Source: a virus
DNA: 54,406 bases
IMG/VR virus record: IMGVR_UViG_3300028592_000014
Location: 1 to 54,406 of that record
Direction: 5' to 3' (one strand)
In this document: positions 32,465 through 40,535 of the stretch, one piece after another
How the letters are laid out: every line of letters starts with the position of its first letter
Position numbering within the stretch: the stretch's first letter is position 1
The notes under the pieces: model-generated
Databases searched by the model: none
What the model was told of the DNA's origin: nothing
Seen by the model: the letters and a program-made list of their open reading frames with translations, nothing else
Translations under genes and position numbers: made by a program

Positions 32465-32490
32465 AACCCGCCCGCCCCGGCGGGTTTTTT
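32465..32490 (+). terminator. Rho-independent terminator ending the rex-position cassette
   Basis: Eight-base stem AACCCGCC/GGCGGGTT (32465-32472 with 32479-32486) followed by TTTTTTG. It isolates the cassette from the repressed promoter downstream. Confidence 0.85.
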
Positions 32491-32510
32491 GTTGCCCTCA
32501 TTTTGGCATG

Positions 32511-32528
32511 TTTTAGGCATGGCTAAAA
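32511..32528. promoter_or_regulatory. Operator 3, upstream of the PL-like promoter
   Basis: TTTTAGGCATGGCTAAAA, one base off the perfect palindrome. It lies just upstream of the -35 box, 35 bases from operator 4, about three helical turns apart, so cooperative binding is possible. Confidence 0.75.
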
Positions 32529-32534
32529 TAATTC

Positions 32535-32563
32535 TTGACTTCATCTTTAGGCATGCCTAATAT
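32535..32563 (+). promoter_or_regulatory. PL-like promoter with operator 4 in its spacer
   Basis: TTGACT (32535-32540), exactly 17 bases, TAATAT (32558-32563). The spacer carries TTTAGGCATGCCTAA (32546-32560). It faces the recombination operon and should be off in the lysogen. Confidence 0.85.
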
Positions 32564-32604
32564 ATCCATCAAGACGCACCCAACACCAACCAGGAGGGCG
32601 ACAG

Positions 32605-32730
32605 ATGGAAACGAAGCCGACAGCGAAGCAAATAGACCTCATCGACTACGCCATTTTCGGCGGCTTCTGCTGGCTGGTCTATCAGGCATACAGCGTCTAT
32701 CTGCCCTTCCTCTGGAATCTCTTGCCGTGA
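32605..32730 (+). CDS. Small membrane protein, first gene of the recombination operon
   Basis: A 41-residue protein with one membrane segment (AIFGGFCWLVYQAYSVYLPF). AGGAGG lies just upstream. As the first gene after the repressed promoter, it holds the place of early host-takeover or kil-type genes; that role is inference. Confidence 0.7.
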   Translation: METKPTAKQIDLIDYAIFGGFCWLVYQAYSVYLPFLWNLLP

Positions 32731-32918
32731 TCAAGATTCCCGCCCCGATTTTCTCGCGTGTTGAGCGTGAGTCCGGTAGCCAGTTTGGCCGCGAGGAACG
32801 CGAGAGCCGGAAGCCGGAGGAGCCGCCCGAAGGGGCGCATGTGATTCGCAGTACGAAGTTTGTCACCTTACCGACGCCGAAACATCCCGCTGATGGCGAT
32901 CAAAAGACCAGCGGCTGA
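32727..32918 (+). CDS. Small basic hypothetical protein with GTG start
   Basis: A 63-residue protein (MIKIPAPIFSRVERESGSQF) starting at GTG 32727, which overlaps the preceding stop as GTGA. Charged and probably disordered. The longer open frame from 32535 is rejected since it begins inside the promoter and passes through another gene. Confidence 0.6.
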   Translation: MIKIPAPIFSRVERESGSQFGREERESRKPEEPPEGAHVIRSTKFVTLPTPKHPADGDQKTSG

Positions 32919-32970
32919 ATAGACGGTAGCCGGCACGGAAAACCGGCAATTTCTAACAAGGGAGAACGCA

Positions 32971-33387
32971 ATGCAGCACAACCTAAACCAAGTCATAGAA
33001 ATTCTGCTGATAGCAAAGAAGCATGGCGTCAACCTTGCCGAAGCATTTGGACCACGGTACGCGCTTAGGTTGCATGACCACGATACAGGCACACACGTGA
33101 AAATTACCGCGCTTCTTGGCGACGAGGAATTGTGCGTTTATGAACACCATCGTTGGAAGTCCTCGCAATACGACTTCAACAACCGGGACAAGATTCTTGG
33201 CCTTCAGATCGCGGGGCCGTGGTCGGATGAAATCGACAGCATTCTTGACGACATTCGCATGGACACGCACAACAAGATTGTCGAAGAGAGGCAAGCGGAA
33301 CTTGCAAAGGAACGGGCCGCCCAGCGTACCTACGATGAGAAAGTAGCCCGGTTCCGTGCTGCGTTTGCGAAGGCAGAAGCAGCATGA
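32971..33387 (+). CDS. Hypothetical early protein (138 aa)
   Basis: A 138-residue protein, MQHNLNQVIEILLIAKKHGV, with a central beta part (HVKITALLGDEELCVYEHHR) and a charged helical end (KERAAQRTYDEKVARFRAAF). AGGGAGA precedes the ATG. It is second-wave in the recombination operon; no family recognised. Confidence 0.75.
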   Translation: MQHNLNQVIEILLIAKKHGVNLAEAFGPRYALRLHDHDTGTHVKITALLGDEELCVYEHHRWKSSQYDFNNRDKILGLQIAGPWSDEIDSILDDIRMDTHNKIVEERQAELAKERAAQRTYDEKVARFRAAFAKAEAA

Positions 33388-33632
33388 TCGCCCGCATCCG
33401 CCTATTCCTAATCGCGCGCAACAACGAAGCACGCATCCGCAGAGAGTGCCGCCCGCACGTCCCGAGCGTCCACATGACCAGCTACCCGACGCAGCCGGAA
33501 GAAATGCGCCTTGGCCCGTTCTATGTCGCCGTCCTTCTGTCGATTATCGGCGTTGTCGCAGCGGTCAACTATTACACCGAGTCCGAGCCGCAGACGCGGG
33601 CTTGTACGCCGGTTTTGAGGAAGATGACATGA
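33384..33632 (+). CDS. Small membrane protein before recT
   Basis: An 82-residue protein with a basic N-terminus (MIARIRLFLIARNNEARIRR) and one membrane segment (GPFYVAVLLSIIGVVAAVNY). Four-base overlaps on both sides. Function unknown. Confidence 0.7.
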   Translation: MIARIRLFLIARNNEARIRRECRPHVPSVHMTSYPTQPEEMRLGPFYVAVLLSIIGVVAAVNYYTESEPQTRACTPVLRKMT

Positions 33633-34675
33633 GCAACGCATTAGCAATCGTAACCGGCGCTATTCAGGAAGCGCGTGATGACTTTTCCCGGGTGCTGGTT
33701 GATCGGTCACTCAATTTTGAGCGTGAATCTGGATTCGCGATTCAGCAGCTACAGAAAAATGAATTCACGATGAAGGTGGCGACGCAGAATCGCCAGTCTG
33801 TAATCAATGCAGTGACCAACGTCGCGGCGATCGGCGTCAGCCTGAATCCAGCCCGAAAGCAAGCGTATCTTGTTCCACGCAAGGTGAGCGGGCAAATGGA
33901 AATCTGCCTTGACCTGAGCTATATCGGCTTGCTTGATTTGGCCGTTGCCTCTGGCTCGATCCTGTGGGGCCAAGCTGAATTGGTGCGCGAGAACGATGCA
34001 TTCCGTCGCAACGGCATGGACAAGTTGCCGACGCATGATTTCGAGCCGTTCGGTAAAAATCGCGGCGACATCGTGGGCGTGTACGTTGTTGTCAAGCTGC
34101 ACAACGGCGATTACCTGACCACCACGATGGACATAGACGAGGTGCATGGAATCCGGGATCGCTCGGAGGCGTGGAAGTCATATGTCGCCAAGAAAATCAG
34201 CACATGCCCATGGCTGACGGACGAAGGTGAAATGGTCAAAAAGACCGTCATCAAGCGTGCGTACAAGACTTGGCCTAAGACTGAGAGGATGGATGAAGCC
34301 ATGCGCCGGCTGAATGAAGACAATGGCGAAGGTCTCGCGGTAGAAGTCCCCGATGGCTGGATCGACGTCGCACCCATGATCGCCGAAGCGCTGCGCACCA
34401 CGACCGACGCCGAAGCCCTCGCCTACTGGAAGGCGAATAACGGCAAGTTGGCAAAGCAGCGGCAAGATCATCAACGCCTGAAAGAGGCGATCAGCACGCA
34501 CCGGGCGAAGCTGCGCGAGCAAGCGAAACAGGCAGATGAAGCGCGCACGGTTGAGATGCCAACGCCCGAGGCAGCAGGAAAGACTGCTGACAAAATCGAA
34601 AAAATCCTCGATGAAGGCGTTGATGATTTCGTGCGGAGGCTGGATGCCGCGCAAGATACTTACACGCCGGAGTAG
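33629..34675 (+). CDS. recT: RecT-family single-strand annealing protein
   Basis: A 348-residue RecT/Redbeta-family protein. Conserved parts: INAVTNVAAIGVSLNPARKQ, AYLVPR, GQMEICLDLSYIGLLDLA, DIVGVYVVVKLHNGD and KKTVIKRAYKTWPK. The C-terminal tail is charged. It anneals complementary single strands made by the neighbouring exonuclease. ATG 33629 overlaps the upstream stop as ATGA; the open frame from 33356 runs through two other genes and is rejected. Confidence 0.92.
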   Translation: MSNALAIVTGAIQEARDDFSRVLVDRSLNFERESGFAIQQLQKNEFTMKVATQNRQSVINAVTNVAAIGVSLNPARKQAYLVPRKVSGQMEICLDLSYIGLLDLAVASGSILWGQAELVRENDAFRRNGMDKLPTHDFEPFGKNRGDIVGVYVVVKLHNGDYLTTTMDIDEVHGIRDRSEAWKSYVAKKISTCPWLTDEGEMVKKTVIKRAYKTWPKTERMDEAMRRLNEDNGEGLAVEVPDGWIDVAPMIAEALRTTTDAEALAYWKANNGKLAKQRQDHQRLKEAISTHRAKLREQAKQADEARTVEMPTPEAAGKTADKIEKILDEGVDDFVRRLDAAQDTYTPE

Positions 34676-34678
34676 ATC

Positions 34679-35332
34679 ATGATCTTGATCGAGTGCAGGC
34701 AAGGCACCCCCGAATGGTTGCAGGCACGATCCGGCGCTTGCACCGCCTCTCGCTTCGCTGATGCCGTTTCGAAACTCACGCGCGCGTCTGGCGATAAGAA
34801 GGCCGGAGACCGCAGCGGCGTATCGGATCGGTATGCCGCAGACATCGCAATAGAACGCATCAGCGGCATTCCCTACGGCGAGCCGCCGAAGACATGGCTG
34901 CTTGATCGGGGTCACGAACTGGAAGACCTTGCGCGCATCGCCTACGAGGCCCGTGCCGGCTTCCTGGTCGAAGAAACCGGCGTTGTCCTCACTGACGATA
35001 GAAAGTTTGGCTACTCGACAGATGGCATGCCGGAAGACGGCCTTATCGAAATCAAGTGCCCGATCGACAGCATCAAGATTGCCACCATGTGGCGCACCGG
35101 AGATGTGTCCGAGTACATGCACCAGATGCAGGGCGGCATGTGGATCACTGGCCGCAAGTGGTGCGATTTCATCATGTTCGTTCCTGATCTGGCGAGCGTG
35201 GGCAAAGACCTGTATGTGAAGCGCATCCATCGAGACGATGCGTTTATCGATGCGATGGTAGAGGAGCTACTCGCCTTTGATCATCGTGTGCAGGATTTCG
35301 AGGCGATTTTTCGCATGAGGGAGGCCGCGTAA
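34679..35332 (+). CDS. YqaJ-type (lambda Exo-like) recombination exonuclease
   Basis: A 217-residue exonuclease. Catalytic residues fit the YqaJ/PD-(D/E)XK pattern: Glu80 in GHELED, Asp115 in STDGM, Glu124 and Lys126 in IEIKCP; HQMQGGMWITGRKW is the conserved helix with the last glutamines. It degrades 5' strands to give tails for RecT. It starts three bases after recT. Confidence 0.92.
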   Translation: MILIECRQGTPEWLQARSGACTASRFADAVSKLTRASGDKKAGDRSGVSDRYAADIAIERISGIPYGEPPKTWLLDRGHELEDLARIAYEARAGFLVEETGVVLTDDRKFGYSTDGMPEDGLIEIKCPIDSIKIATMWRTGDVSEYMHQMQGGMWITGRKWCDFIMFVPDLASVGKDLYVKRIHRDDAFIDAMVEELLAFDHRVQDFEAIFRMREAA

Positions 35333-35553
35333 TGGGCGCCCAACGCTTATCTACCTGGGTAGCCCTGCGCTGCCGCGAACCAGAGTTTCAGCGCTTCCTG
35401 TGCGTTCCCGATGCCGACACAGCAGCCCACTCAGTGCGCGCGATCTGCGAAGTCAAAAGCCGCGCAGAGATCGACACGAATCCAGAAGCAGAGAAGCGGT
35501 TTCATCAGTATGTCCGTCTTCCCTATTCGCAGTACCTGAAAGACCATCAATAA
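35332..35553 (+). CDS. Small hypothetical protein behind the exonuclease
   Basis: A 73-residue protein (MGAQRLSTWVALRCREPEFQ; then DTAAHSVRAICEVKSRAEI). It starts on TAATG at the exonuclease stop. It may be a recombination accessory protein; no motif. Confidence 0.7.
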   Translation: MGAQRLSTWVALRCREPEFQRFLCVPDADTAAHSVRAICEVKSRAEIDTNPEAEKRFHQYVRLPYSQYLKDHQ

Positions 35554-35565
35554 CCTGGAGAACTC

Positions 35566-36087
35566 ATGCTTGATTTACAAAACTGCATCCTCAAAATGTC
35601 CTCTGTGAACTTCCGCCAGGAGCTGCACGGCGAAGATCATGTGCGCGCCTGCGACCTCAAGTTCGAGGGTGTCGTGGGCAACGATGTGCTGATCGCCTTT
35701 CATCCTGAATTACGTTCGATGCTGTTCAAGAAGAACGATCAACCTGATCTAGTTGACCAAGCCGATCCAGAAGCATTAAGCGCCCTCCGCTTCCCGCGTC
35801 TCGGTACGCTGAAATATGACTGGGAAGGTACCGGCTACACGCTGACGATTGACCACGGCTTAGGCGACAAGAGCAACATCGTCTTAGGCGACTGCAAGCT
35901 GGACGGCATCCGCATCGACCCAATGCAAGGCGGCTCTGTGCGTCTCGCATTCCGCGTGATCTGTCACCCGGACGGCAAGCACGTTGATCCGCTGACCGAG
36001 AAACTTCAGAGCGATGTGGAAATTAGCGTCACGCCACCGGCACCCACCACCGTGCAAGAACTCTTCAACGAATCCAGCGCGGCATAA
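35566..36087 (+). CDS. Hypothetical protein of the recombination operon (173 aa)
   Basis: A 173-residue beta-rich protein (KMSSVNFRQELHGEDHVRAC; GDCKLDGIRIDPMQGGSVRL). Proteins of this type often accompany RecT/YqaJ pairs, where an SSB-like role has been considered, but no OB-fold motif can be shown. The gene is followed by a weak terminator, so it ends the recombination unit. Confidence 0.7.
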   Translation: MLDLQNCILKMSSVNFRQELHGEDHVRACDLKFEGVVGNDVLIAFHPELRSMLFKKNDQPDLVDQADPEALSALRFPRLGTLKYDWEGTGYTLTIDHGLGDKSNIVLGDCKLDGIRIDPMQGGSVRLAFRVICHPDGKHVDPLTEKLQSDVEISVTPPAPTTVQELFNESSAA

Positions 36088-36093
36088 AGGCTT

Positions 36094-36114
36094 CCCTACC
36101 GGTCGGGGTTTTTT
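36094..36114 (+). terminator. Weak terminator after the recombination unit
   Basis: Short GC stem (CCC paired with GGG, loop about eight) followed by TTTTTT. Weak by stem length. Confidence 0.4.
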
Positions 36115-36164
36115 CATGTCGGCGGCCGCAACGTGACTGGGGCGGCAAGAATTCAGGAGACGTC

Positions 36165-36572
36165 ATGCCTACAGCAGAAAAAATAACAAGCGCAATTGAG
36201 AGAGAAGAATTCTCGCAGCGCCTGAAGCAAGCACTTCGGAACGCTGAATTCGATGAGGACAGCCCGACGCAGTTGCAGCGTCAATTCAACGCTCAATGGA
36301 ACGGGGACCGGATAACAGTTCATGCAGTCCGAAAATGGCTCGTGGGTGAAGCGATTCCTACACAGGAAAAATTGCGCGCACTGGCAAAGATGCTGGGCGT
36401 CTCTGCCGAATGGCTCCGATTCGGCGACACCGAAATGGCAGCAACAAAGCCCAATGGTGCGCTTCCCTCTGCAGATGTGCTGCTGTTCGACGCGTTTCGA
36501 CGGCTCGACGCAAAAACACAGCAGGCCGTCAGAGATTTTATCCGCACGATGGCTGTGGCGAGCAGGAGCTAA
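36165..36572 (+). CDS. Second helix-turn-helix regulator
   Basis: A 135-residue protein: SQRLKQALRNAEFDEDSPTQ, then a recognition region VHAVRKWLVGEAIPTQEKLR and MLGVSAEWLRFGD, typical of Cro/C1-type regulators, and a C-terminal helix (AKTQQAVRDFIRTMAV). AGGAG lies seven bases before the ATG. It is not part of the main switch and could control the accessory genes downstream. Confidence 0.75.
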   Translation: MPTAEKITSAIEREEFSQRLKQALRNAEFDEDSPTQLQRQFNAQWNGDRITVHAVRKWLVGEAIPTQEKLRALAKMLGVSAEWLRFGDTEMAATKPNGALPSADVLLFDAFRRLDAKTQQAVRDFIRTMAVASRS

Positions 36573-36574
36573 AA

Positions 36575-37009
36575 GTGACCGACATCATCAAACCAAAGCG
36601 TCCAACTGGCCCAGGCTGGTGTCAAGTTCCAATGCCTCCGCAGTTCAACAACATGGGCTTTCCAGCGGCGTTCTGGTTCCATGCCGCGAATCTGCTTTCC
36701 GTCATCAGCGCGGTCGAAGTGGCGAATGATGGCGACGGCATCGACAAAGGCCCTGAATACCACATCAGCATCAGTAAGTCAGGCGCAAATGGCACCGAGC
36801 GCTGCACAAGCGCAGACGTGCTTTGGGTGCTTGCCCAATTCGAACTCGACGGTGCCGAAGAAGATAACCACGTTCCGAACGGGAAGGTACGCAATTTCTG
36901 GCGTCCGGTAGCGGATCGCCTCGTCGGTCTGGAGTGCGCTTGCAAGGATCAAGAGCCTGTCATGCGTGAAGAAAAGGGCGATTTCGTATGGCGCGGCATT
37001 TCAAAGTGA
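36575..37009 (+). CDS. Hypothetical protein with GTG start (144 aa)
   Basis: A 144-residue protein (MTDIIKPKRPTGPGWCQVPM; GPEYHISISKSGANGTERCT). GTG 36575 follows the regulator stop by two bases and has AGGAG six bases upstream; the frame from 36410 lies inside the regulator gene and is rejected. The central part DVLWVLAQFELDGAEEDNH is a common phage accessory motif. Function unknown. Confidence 0.7.
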   Translation: MTDIIKPKRPTGPGWCQVPMPPQFNNMGFPAAFWFHAANLLSVISAVEVANDGDGIDKGPEYHISISKSGANGTERCTSADVLWVLAQFELDGAEEDNHVPNGKVRNFWRPVADRLVGLECACKDQEPVMREEKGDFVWRGISK

Positions 37010-37021
37010 ACAGGGCAAACA

Positions 37022-38290
37022 ATGACTGACAAACTCAACCGCGAAGAACTGATTGAACTGGCGAAGAATTTCAAATTGCCATACCCCGGCGCTATCAACT
37101 CAAACCTAGATACCGGCAATGTCGAGTTGTCGCCAGCGCATTTCAGAAATTATCTTGAATCTTATGCTCGCAATGCGCTTGTGGTGTTCTGCAAGTCCCT
37201 CTCCGCCCGTCAAGAGCAGGCAGAGCCGGGATGGAATGAGGCGATTGAGACTATCGCAACTTCGTTCGTACATTCGTTCCGAGAAGATGACCGGCTAGAC
37301 CCTGCTTATATCGCTGAATGCATTCTTTCGCACAAGCGTCCATCACAACCTCAAGAGCCTATTAAAGCATCTGCGAATGATCTCCAGCGCATTGAAGCAG
37401 AGCTACGCGAACAAGCGCACGAATATCGGCAAGCCGATGCATCGGTAGGAATGTTTGCTGATCCAGAGACGGCAGACATGTTTGATGAGTTCGCGGATCG
37501 CATTAAAGCCCTCTTCATCGCACAGCCAGCGGCACTCAATAATCCGGTGGAAGTTGAGTTCGCGAAGAAGGAAGCTATTGCGAACATCATCAAACAGATT
37601 TCCGAACTTCCAGAAAAGACGGGGCCACTTGGCTGTCCTGGTGCAATGCTCGTCACCGCCAATGAGTTACGCGACATTCTTGAAGATGTTCTTGTGCCAG
37701 TTGCGCAGCCAGCGGCACCTGAAGAACAATCGCGCATTGTGGCGTACCTGGAAAGAACTATGCGTTGCGGCGTTCCGGCAGTTGAGGCGGCGGCACGTAT
37801 CTGCTATGCCTTCTATGAAGGCGCAGAGATTTCCGAGCCAGCGGCACAGACGGTAGTGCCGGAAGGGTTAATTCAGGTTTCTGTAGAACGCATACAAAAT
37901 GCTGCCGCACATGCAAAACTTGCAGCCGACTGCATCGTTGGCATGGCAAAAGCAAAGCCGGGGAATATGTGCGGTTGGCTGGACGATGCCTGTACAAGTG
38001 CAGATATAGCGCATGACGTTTTGCGCAAGCTACTCGCTGACGCCGCTCCACAGCCAGTAGCGACACAGGCTGGCGAATTACTAGGGTGGGCGATTGGCCG
38101 GTGGACGGACGAAGTGGCAAACAGGCCGCTTATCAACGTGCACCGGCGTACATTGGACAGCACATGGCGACAAGTCATCAAGTACGCAGGCGGCGATGAC
38201 GTCTTGCTTATAGGGCCTCGGCACGATGATCTAGTGGCATCTGCCGCCGATCCCCAAGCCGCGCAAGCCAACAAGGACCAAAGCAAATGA
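37022..38290 (+). CDS. Large modular ead-type accessory protein (422 aa)
   Basis: A 422-residue protein built of short helical modules joined by Pro/Ala linkers (AQPAAPEE, EPAAQTVVPE, DAAPQPVATQ), the layout of Ea22/ead-type phage proteins that recombine freely. Modules include EVEFAKKEAIANIIKQISE and DNA-encoded copies of the linker around 37530, 37700 and 37840. No catalytic motif. Non-essential early proteins of this sort vary between phages. Confidence 0.75.
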   Translation: MTDKLNREELIELAKNFKLPYPGAINSNLDTGNVELSPAHFRNYLESYARNALVVFCKSLSARQEQAEPGWNEAIETIATSFVHSFREDDRLDPAYIAECILSHKRPSQPQEPIKASANDLQRIEAELREQAHEYRQADASVGMFADPETADMFDEFADRIKALFIAQPAALNNPVEVEFAKKEAIANIIKQISELPEKTGPLGCPGAMLVTANELRDILEDVLVPVAQPAAPEEQSRIVAYLERTMRCGVPAVEAAARICYAFYEGAEISEPAAQTVVPEGLIQVSVERIQNAAAHAKLAADCIVGMAKAKPGNMCGWLDDACTSADIAHDVLRKLLADAAPQPVATQAGELLGWAIGRWTDEVANRPLINVHRRTLDSTWRQVIKYAGGDDVLLIGPRHDDLVASAADPQAAQANKDQSK

Positions 38291-38733
38291 GCCAAGACAC
38301 AAAATGCGCAACATGTCAGCACATAGGTGCCATGTACCACACGGACGGGCTCTATTTCAATCATCTCTGTCGCAAATCGAGGGAGCGCCGCGAGGAATCC
38401 ATGCCAAGGAACGCCGATTTCTTTGACCATTTTCGCGCATTCTTCGACGCAAGAGCAGATCAGCGTGCATGCAAGCATTACATTGAGCGGCCAATTGCCG
38501 ATGATAAGACGATTGCACTTCTGCAAGGCATGGCCGCAAAGAACGGGCACGGTGAGTTTGGATTCTTCAGTGACGAAAACAGGCTCGCCGAAAAGCTCGA
38601 CGACAAGTTTATTCGCTGCGATATGCATGCGATAAGAGCGGCCCCCGGTAATCGCGTTTTCTATTTGCTGCCACTGGGCGAAGCAGAGGTAAAGCGAGTT
38701 GATACTGCCGCGCAAGCCAAGGGAGGCGAGTAA
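38287..38733 (+). CDS. Cys-rich accessory protein (148 aa)
   Basis: A 148-residue protein whose N-terminus has CATCQHIGAMYHTDGLYFNH followed by a third cysteine, a possible metal site. The rest (SMPRNADFFDHFRAFFDARA) is helical. It overlaps the preceding stop by ATGA. Unknown function. Confidence 0.7.
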   Translation: MSQDTKCATCQHIGAMYHTDGLYFNHLCRKSRERREESMPRNADFFDHFRAFFDARADQRACKHYIERPIADDKTIALLQGMAAKNGHGEFGFFSDENRLAEKLDDKFIRCDMHAIRAAPGNRVFYLLPLGEAEVKRVDTAAQAKGGE

Positions 38734-39035
38734 TGGGCAAATTACTAGCAAGCTTCTTGCGGCTACCCATCGATGCGCAAGAACGGATGTTCGATCGCCT
38801 GATTGCAGCGCAAGATCGAGTGAGTGAACTCGAACGCCAGCTAGCCGCAGCTCAGACAACAGCACAGCAGGTAGATGAATGTGGTTTCGTCGCTGTTCGC
38901 CGCGATGCCATCGAGTGGCTGAAAATGCACTATCCGGCCTTGTGTGAAAAATCTGGATTGTGCGAGCGAATCGGAGGGAGGCTTTACACAATAACTCGTC
39001 TCTCCGCCCTGCAAGCTGGGAAGGAGCGGAGATGA
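38733..39035 (+). CDS. Hypothetical accessory protein (100 aa)
   Basis: A 100-residue helical protein with a coiled-coil part (AAQDRVSELERQLAAAQTTA). It starts on TAATG. No known family. Confidence 0.7.
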   Translation: MGKLLASFLRLPIDAQERMFDRLIAAQDRVSELERQLAAAQTTAQQVDECGFVAVRRDAIEWLKMHYPALCEKSGLCERIGGRLYTITRLSALQAGKERR

Positions 39036-39280
39036 TTCCGACAGCCGAACAAGCGACGGTCTATCGCGGTGGCGGGCGGCGCTGGCTTACGAAGCGCGCA
39101 GCCTGTCGAGCCGAAGCAAGGGCCAAATTACGAAAACGGTGCGAGTGTGAACGCGGCGATCACATAACGCCACCCGTCACATGCTGGCACCACGACGAGC
39201 GCAATTACCAGCGGCTAGTGCGAAGACTCACAAGAATATACGAGAAAGCAATGCAATCCGCAAAGGAAGGTAAGTCATGA
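39032..39280 (+). CDS. Small basic protein, Cys/His-containing
   Basis: An 82-residue very basic protein (WLTKRAACRAEARAKLRKRC; CERGDHITPPVTCWHHD). The cysteines and histidines could bind zinc and the charge suggests nucleic-acid binding. ATG 39032 overlaps the upstream stop. Confidence 0.7.
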   Translation: MIPTAEQATVYRGGGRRWLTKRAACRAEARAKLRKRCECERGDHITPPVTCWHHDERNYQRLVRRLTRIYEKAMQSAKEGKS

Positions 39281-40050
39281 CCAGCCACACCGATAACGCA
39301 GCGCTCGACGCATACGACGCGGGGCATCTCAACGACTTCGGGGGCGGAAACGTCGAATGGTGGCAGGACTATATCCGCGCAGAACTCGGACGTGCTCATG
39401 AGTTCTATCAATCGCAGGTAGATTCCATGATCGTCTCTCCCGCACCAGCGGAAGCGCCAGAGCTGACGGATGAGCAGATCATCGACAAGATGGAACGGGC
39501 CGGATTCATTCATGTACATGTGCTTGATGCAGTGAATAAGCACTTTGTTGGAACTGTGACTGATGTCCGCGCCCTGCTTCGCCGTCAGCCATCCAAAGAG
39601 CAGCCGAAGCTAACACACGACGAAGCATTACAGGAGCTTGTCGATATAGCCCAAGAAAACGATATGGGTTATGGGACGCAGCCGGTAGCCGGACAACCTG
39701 CGCCGGTAGCAGCGGTATCGGCAGATGTGCTGAAAGATAAAGATCGGTTGGACTGGCTCATTGAGGCTGGATTCCAGGTGTGGGAAACCAGAGACCAATA
39801 TTTTATCCACAGAGCATTCGACCATTATCCAATTTCCGATGGATATATGACTGCTCGTGAAGCCATAGATGCTTTCATGTTAAAGATGCCGATGTCGCCG
39901 CCAACATCAAACCCAAGCGGCTGCCGCTCCCCTATCGTGGATGACTGGTGGAACTTCTGTGGCGAAACGGACATGGGGCAGACAGCGCCTGTTCTATGCA
40001 CTGCATGCGGCGGTACGTTCGCTCGGAAGCCTACCGAGAACAAGCCATGA
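39277..40050 (+). CDS. Modular ead-type accessory protein (257 aa)
   Basis: A 257-residue protein of joined modules: a helical start (NVEWWQDYIRAELGRAHEFY), linkers (SPAPAEAPELTDEQIIDKME; GQPAPVAAVS), a module DRLDWLIEAGFQVWETRDQY, and a C-terminal zinc-like CTACGGTF. Coupled at both ends. Function unknown. Confidence 0.75.
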   Translation: MTSHTDNAALDAYDAGHLNDFGGGNVEWWQDYIRAELGRAHEFYQSQVDSMIVSPAPAEAPELTDEQIIDKMERAGFIHVHVLDAVNKHFVGTVTDVRALLRRQPSKEQPKLTHDEALQELVDIAQENDMGYGTQPVAGQPAPVAAVSADVLKDKDRLDWLIEAGFQVWETRDQYFIHRAFDHYPISDGYMTAREAIDAFMLKMPMSPPTSNPSGCRSPIVDDWWNFCGETDMGQTAPVLCTACGGTFARKPTENKP

Positions 40051-40157
40051 CCAAGATACTCACATTTCTGATCGGCGGCACATGGGTGTTCCTGCAAGTG
40101 ATTCGCGAGCGATCTATTCAGTTGTGGAAGTGGGTTAAGCGGAGGGTGAAGGGATGA
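40047..40157 (+). CDS. Small membrane peptide (36 aa)
   Basis: MTKILTFLIGGTWVFLQVIR has one hydrophobic segment, followed by a basic tail. Its ATG overlaps the preceding stop and its own stop overlaps the next start, so coupling supports it. Confidence 0.6.
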   Translation: MTKILTFLIGGTWVFLQVIRERSIQLWKWVKRRVKG

Positions 40158-40345
40158 GAAATGATGAAAGATTCGCTCTCACCATTGGAATTTTGTTCGG
40201 CGCGGTTTTGATGGTCTTGTTTTTCCACATAACGACACACAACGTCTCGAAAGTTAATTGGTCTTGCACGAAGGTTAGCCAGCCACAGAAATTAGGTGAA
40301 GCGGTTGACTGTTTGCAATATACGAAGGATTACGGCCATGAATGA
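40154..40345 (+). CDS. Small single-pass membrane protein
   Basis: A 63-residue protein with one membrane segment (ALTIGILFGAVLMVLFFHIT) and a short outer part with two cysteines. Coupled by ATGA. Confidence 0.65.
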   Translation: MRNDERFALTIGILFGAVLMVLFFHITTHNVSKVNWSCTKVSQPQKLGEAVDCLQYTKDYGHE

Positions 40346-40535
40346 CACCCCAAAAGACAAAGCAAAGCGTCACGGCGTTCCGGTTATTCCGCGTAGAGCG
40401 GAGTCAACGAAGCAAGCGCCACGAGACCCAAACCCCGTTGTTGCTGTTTGCGGTGAATGCGGTTTGGAAATCCGGCAAACGATGGGCTATTACTGCCCAA
40501 AAGCCAACTGTCCGACCGGTTTGGGAGGTCAATGA
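40338..40535 (+). CDS. Small zinc-finger protein (65 aa)
   Basis: A 65-residue protein with a basic first half and CGECGLEIR plus YYCPKANC, a four-cysteine zinc site. Overlaps both neighbours. Confidence 0.7.
   Translation: MNDTPKDKAKRHGVPVIPRRAESTKQAPRDPNPVVAVCGECGLEIRQTMGYYCPKANCPTGLGGQ

Noticed and set aside
32535-32726. A 127-residue protein beginning at 32535
   Set aside because: That start lies on the -35 box of the PL-like promoter and the frame crosses the 41-residue membrane gene; GTG 32727 with a GTGA overlap is better.
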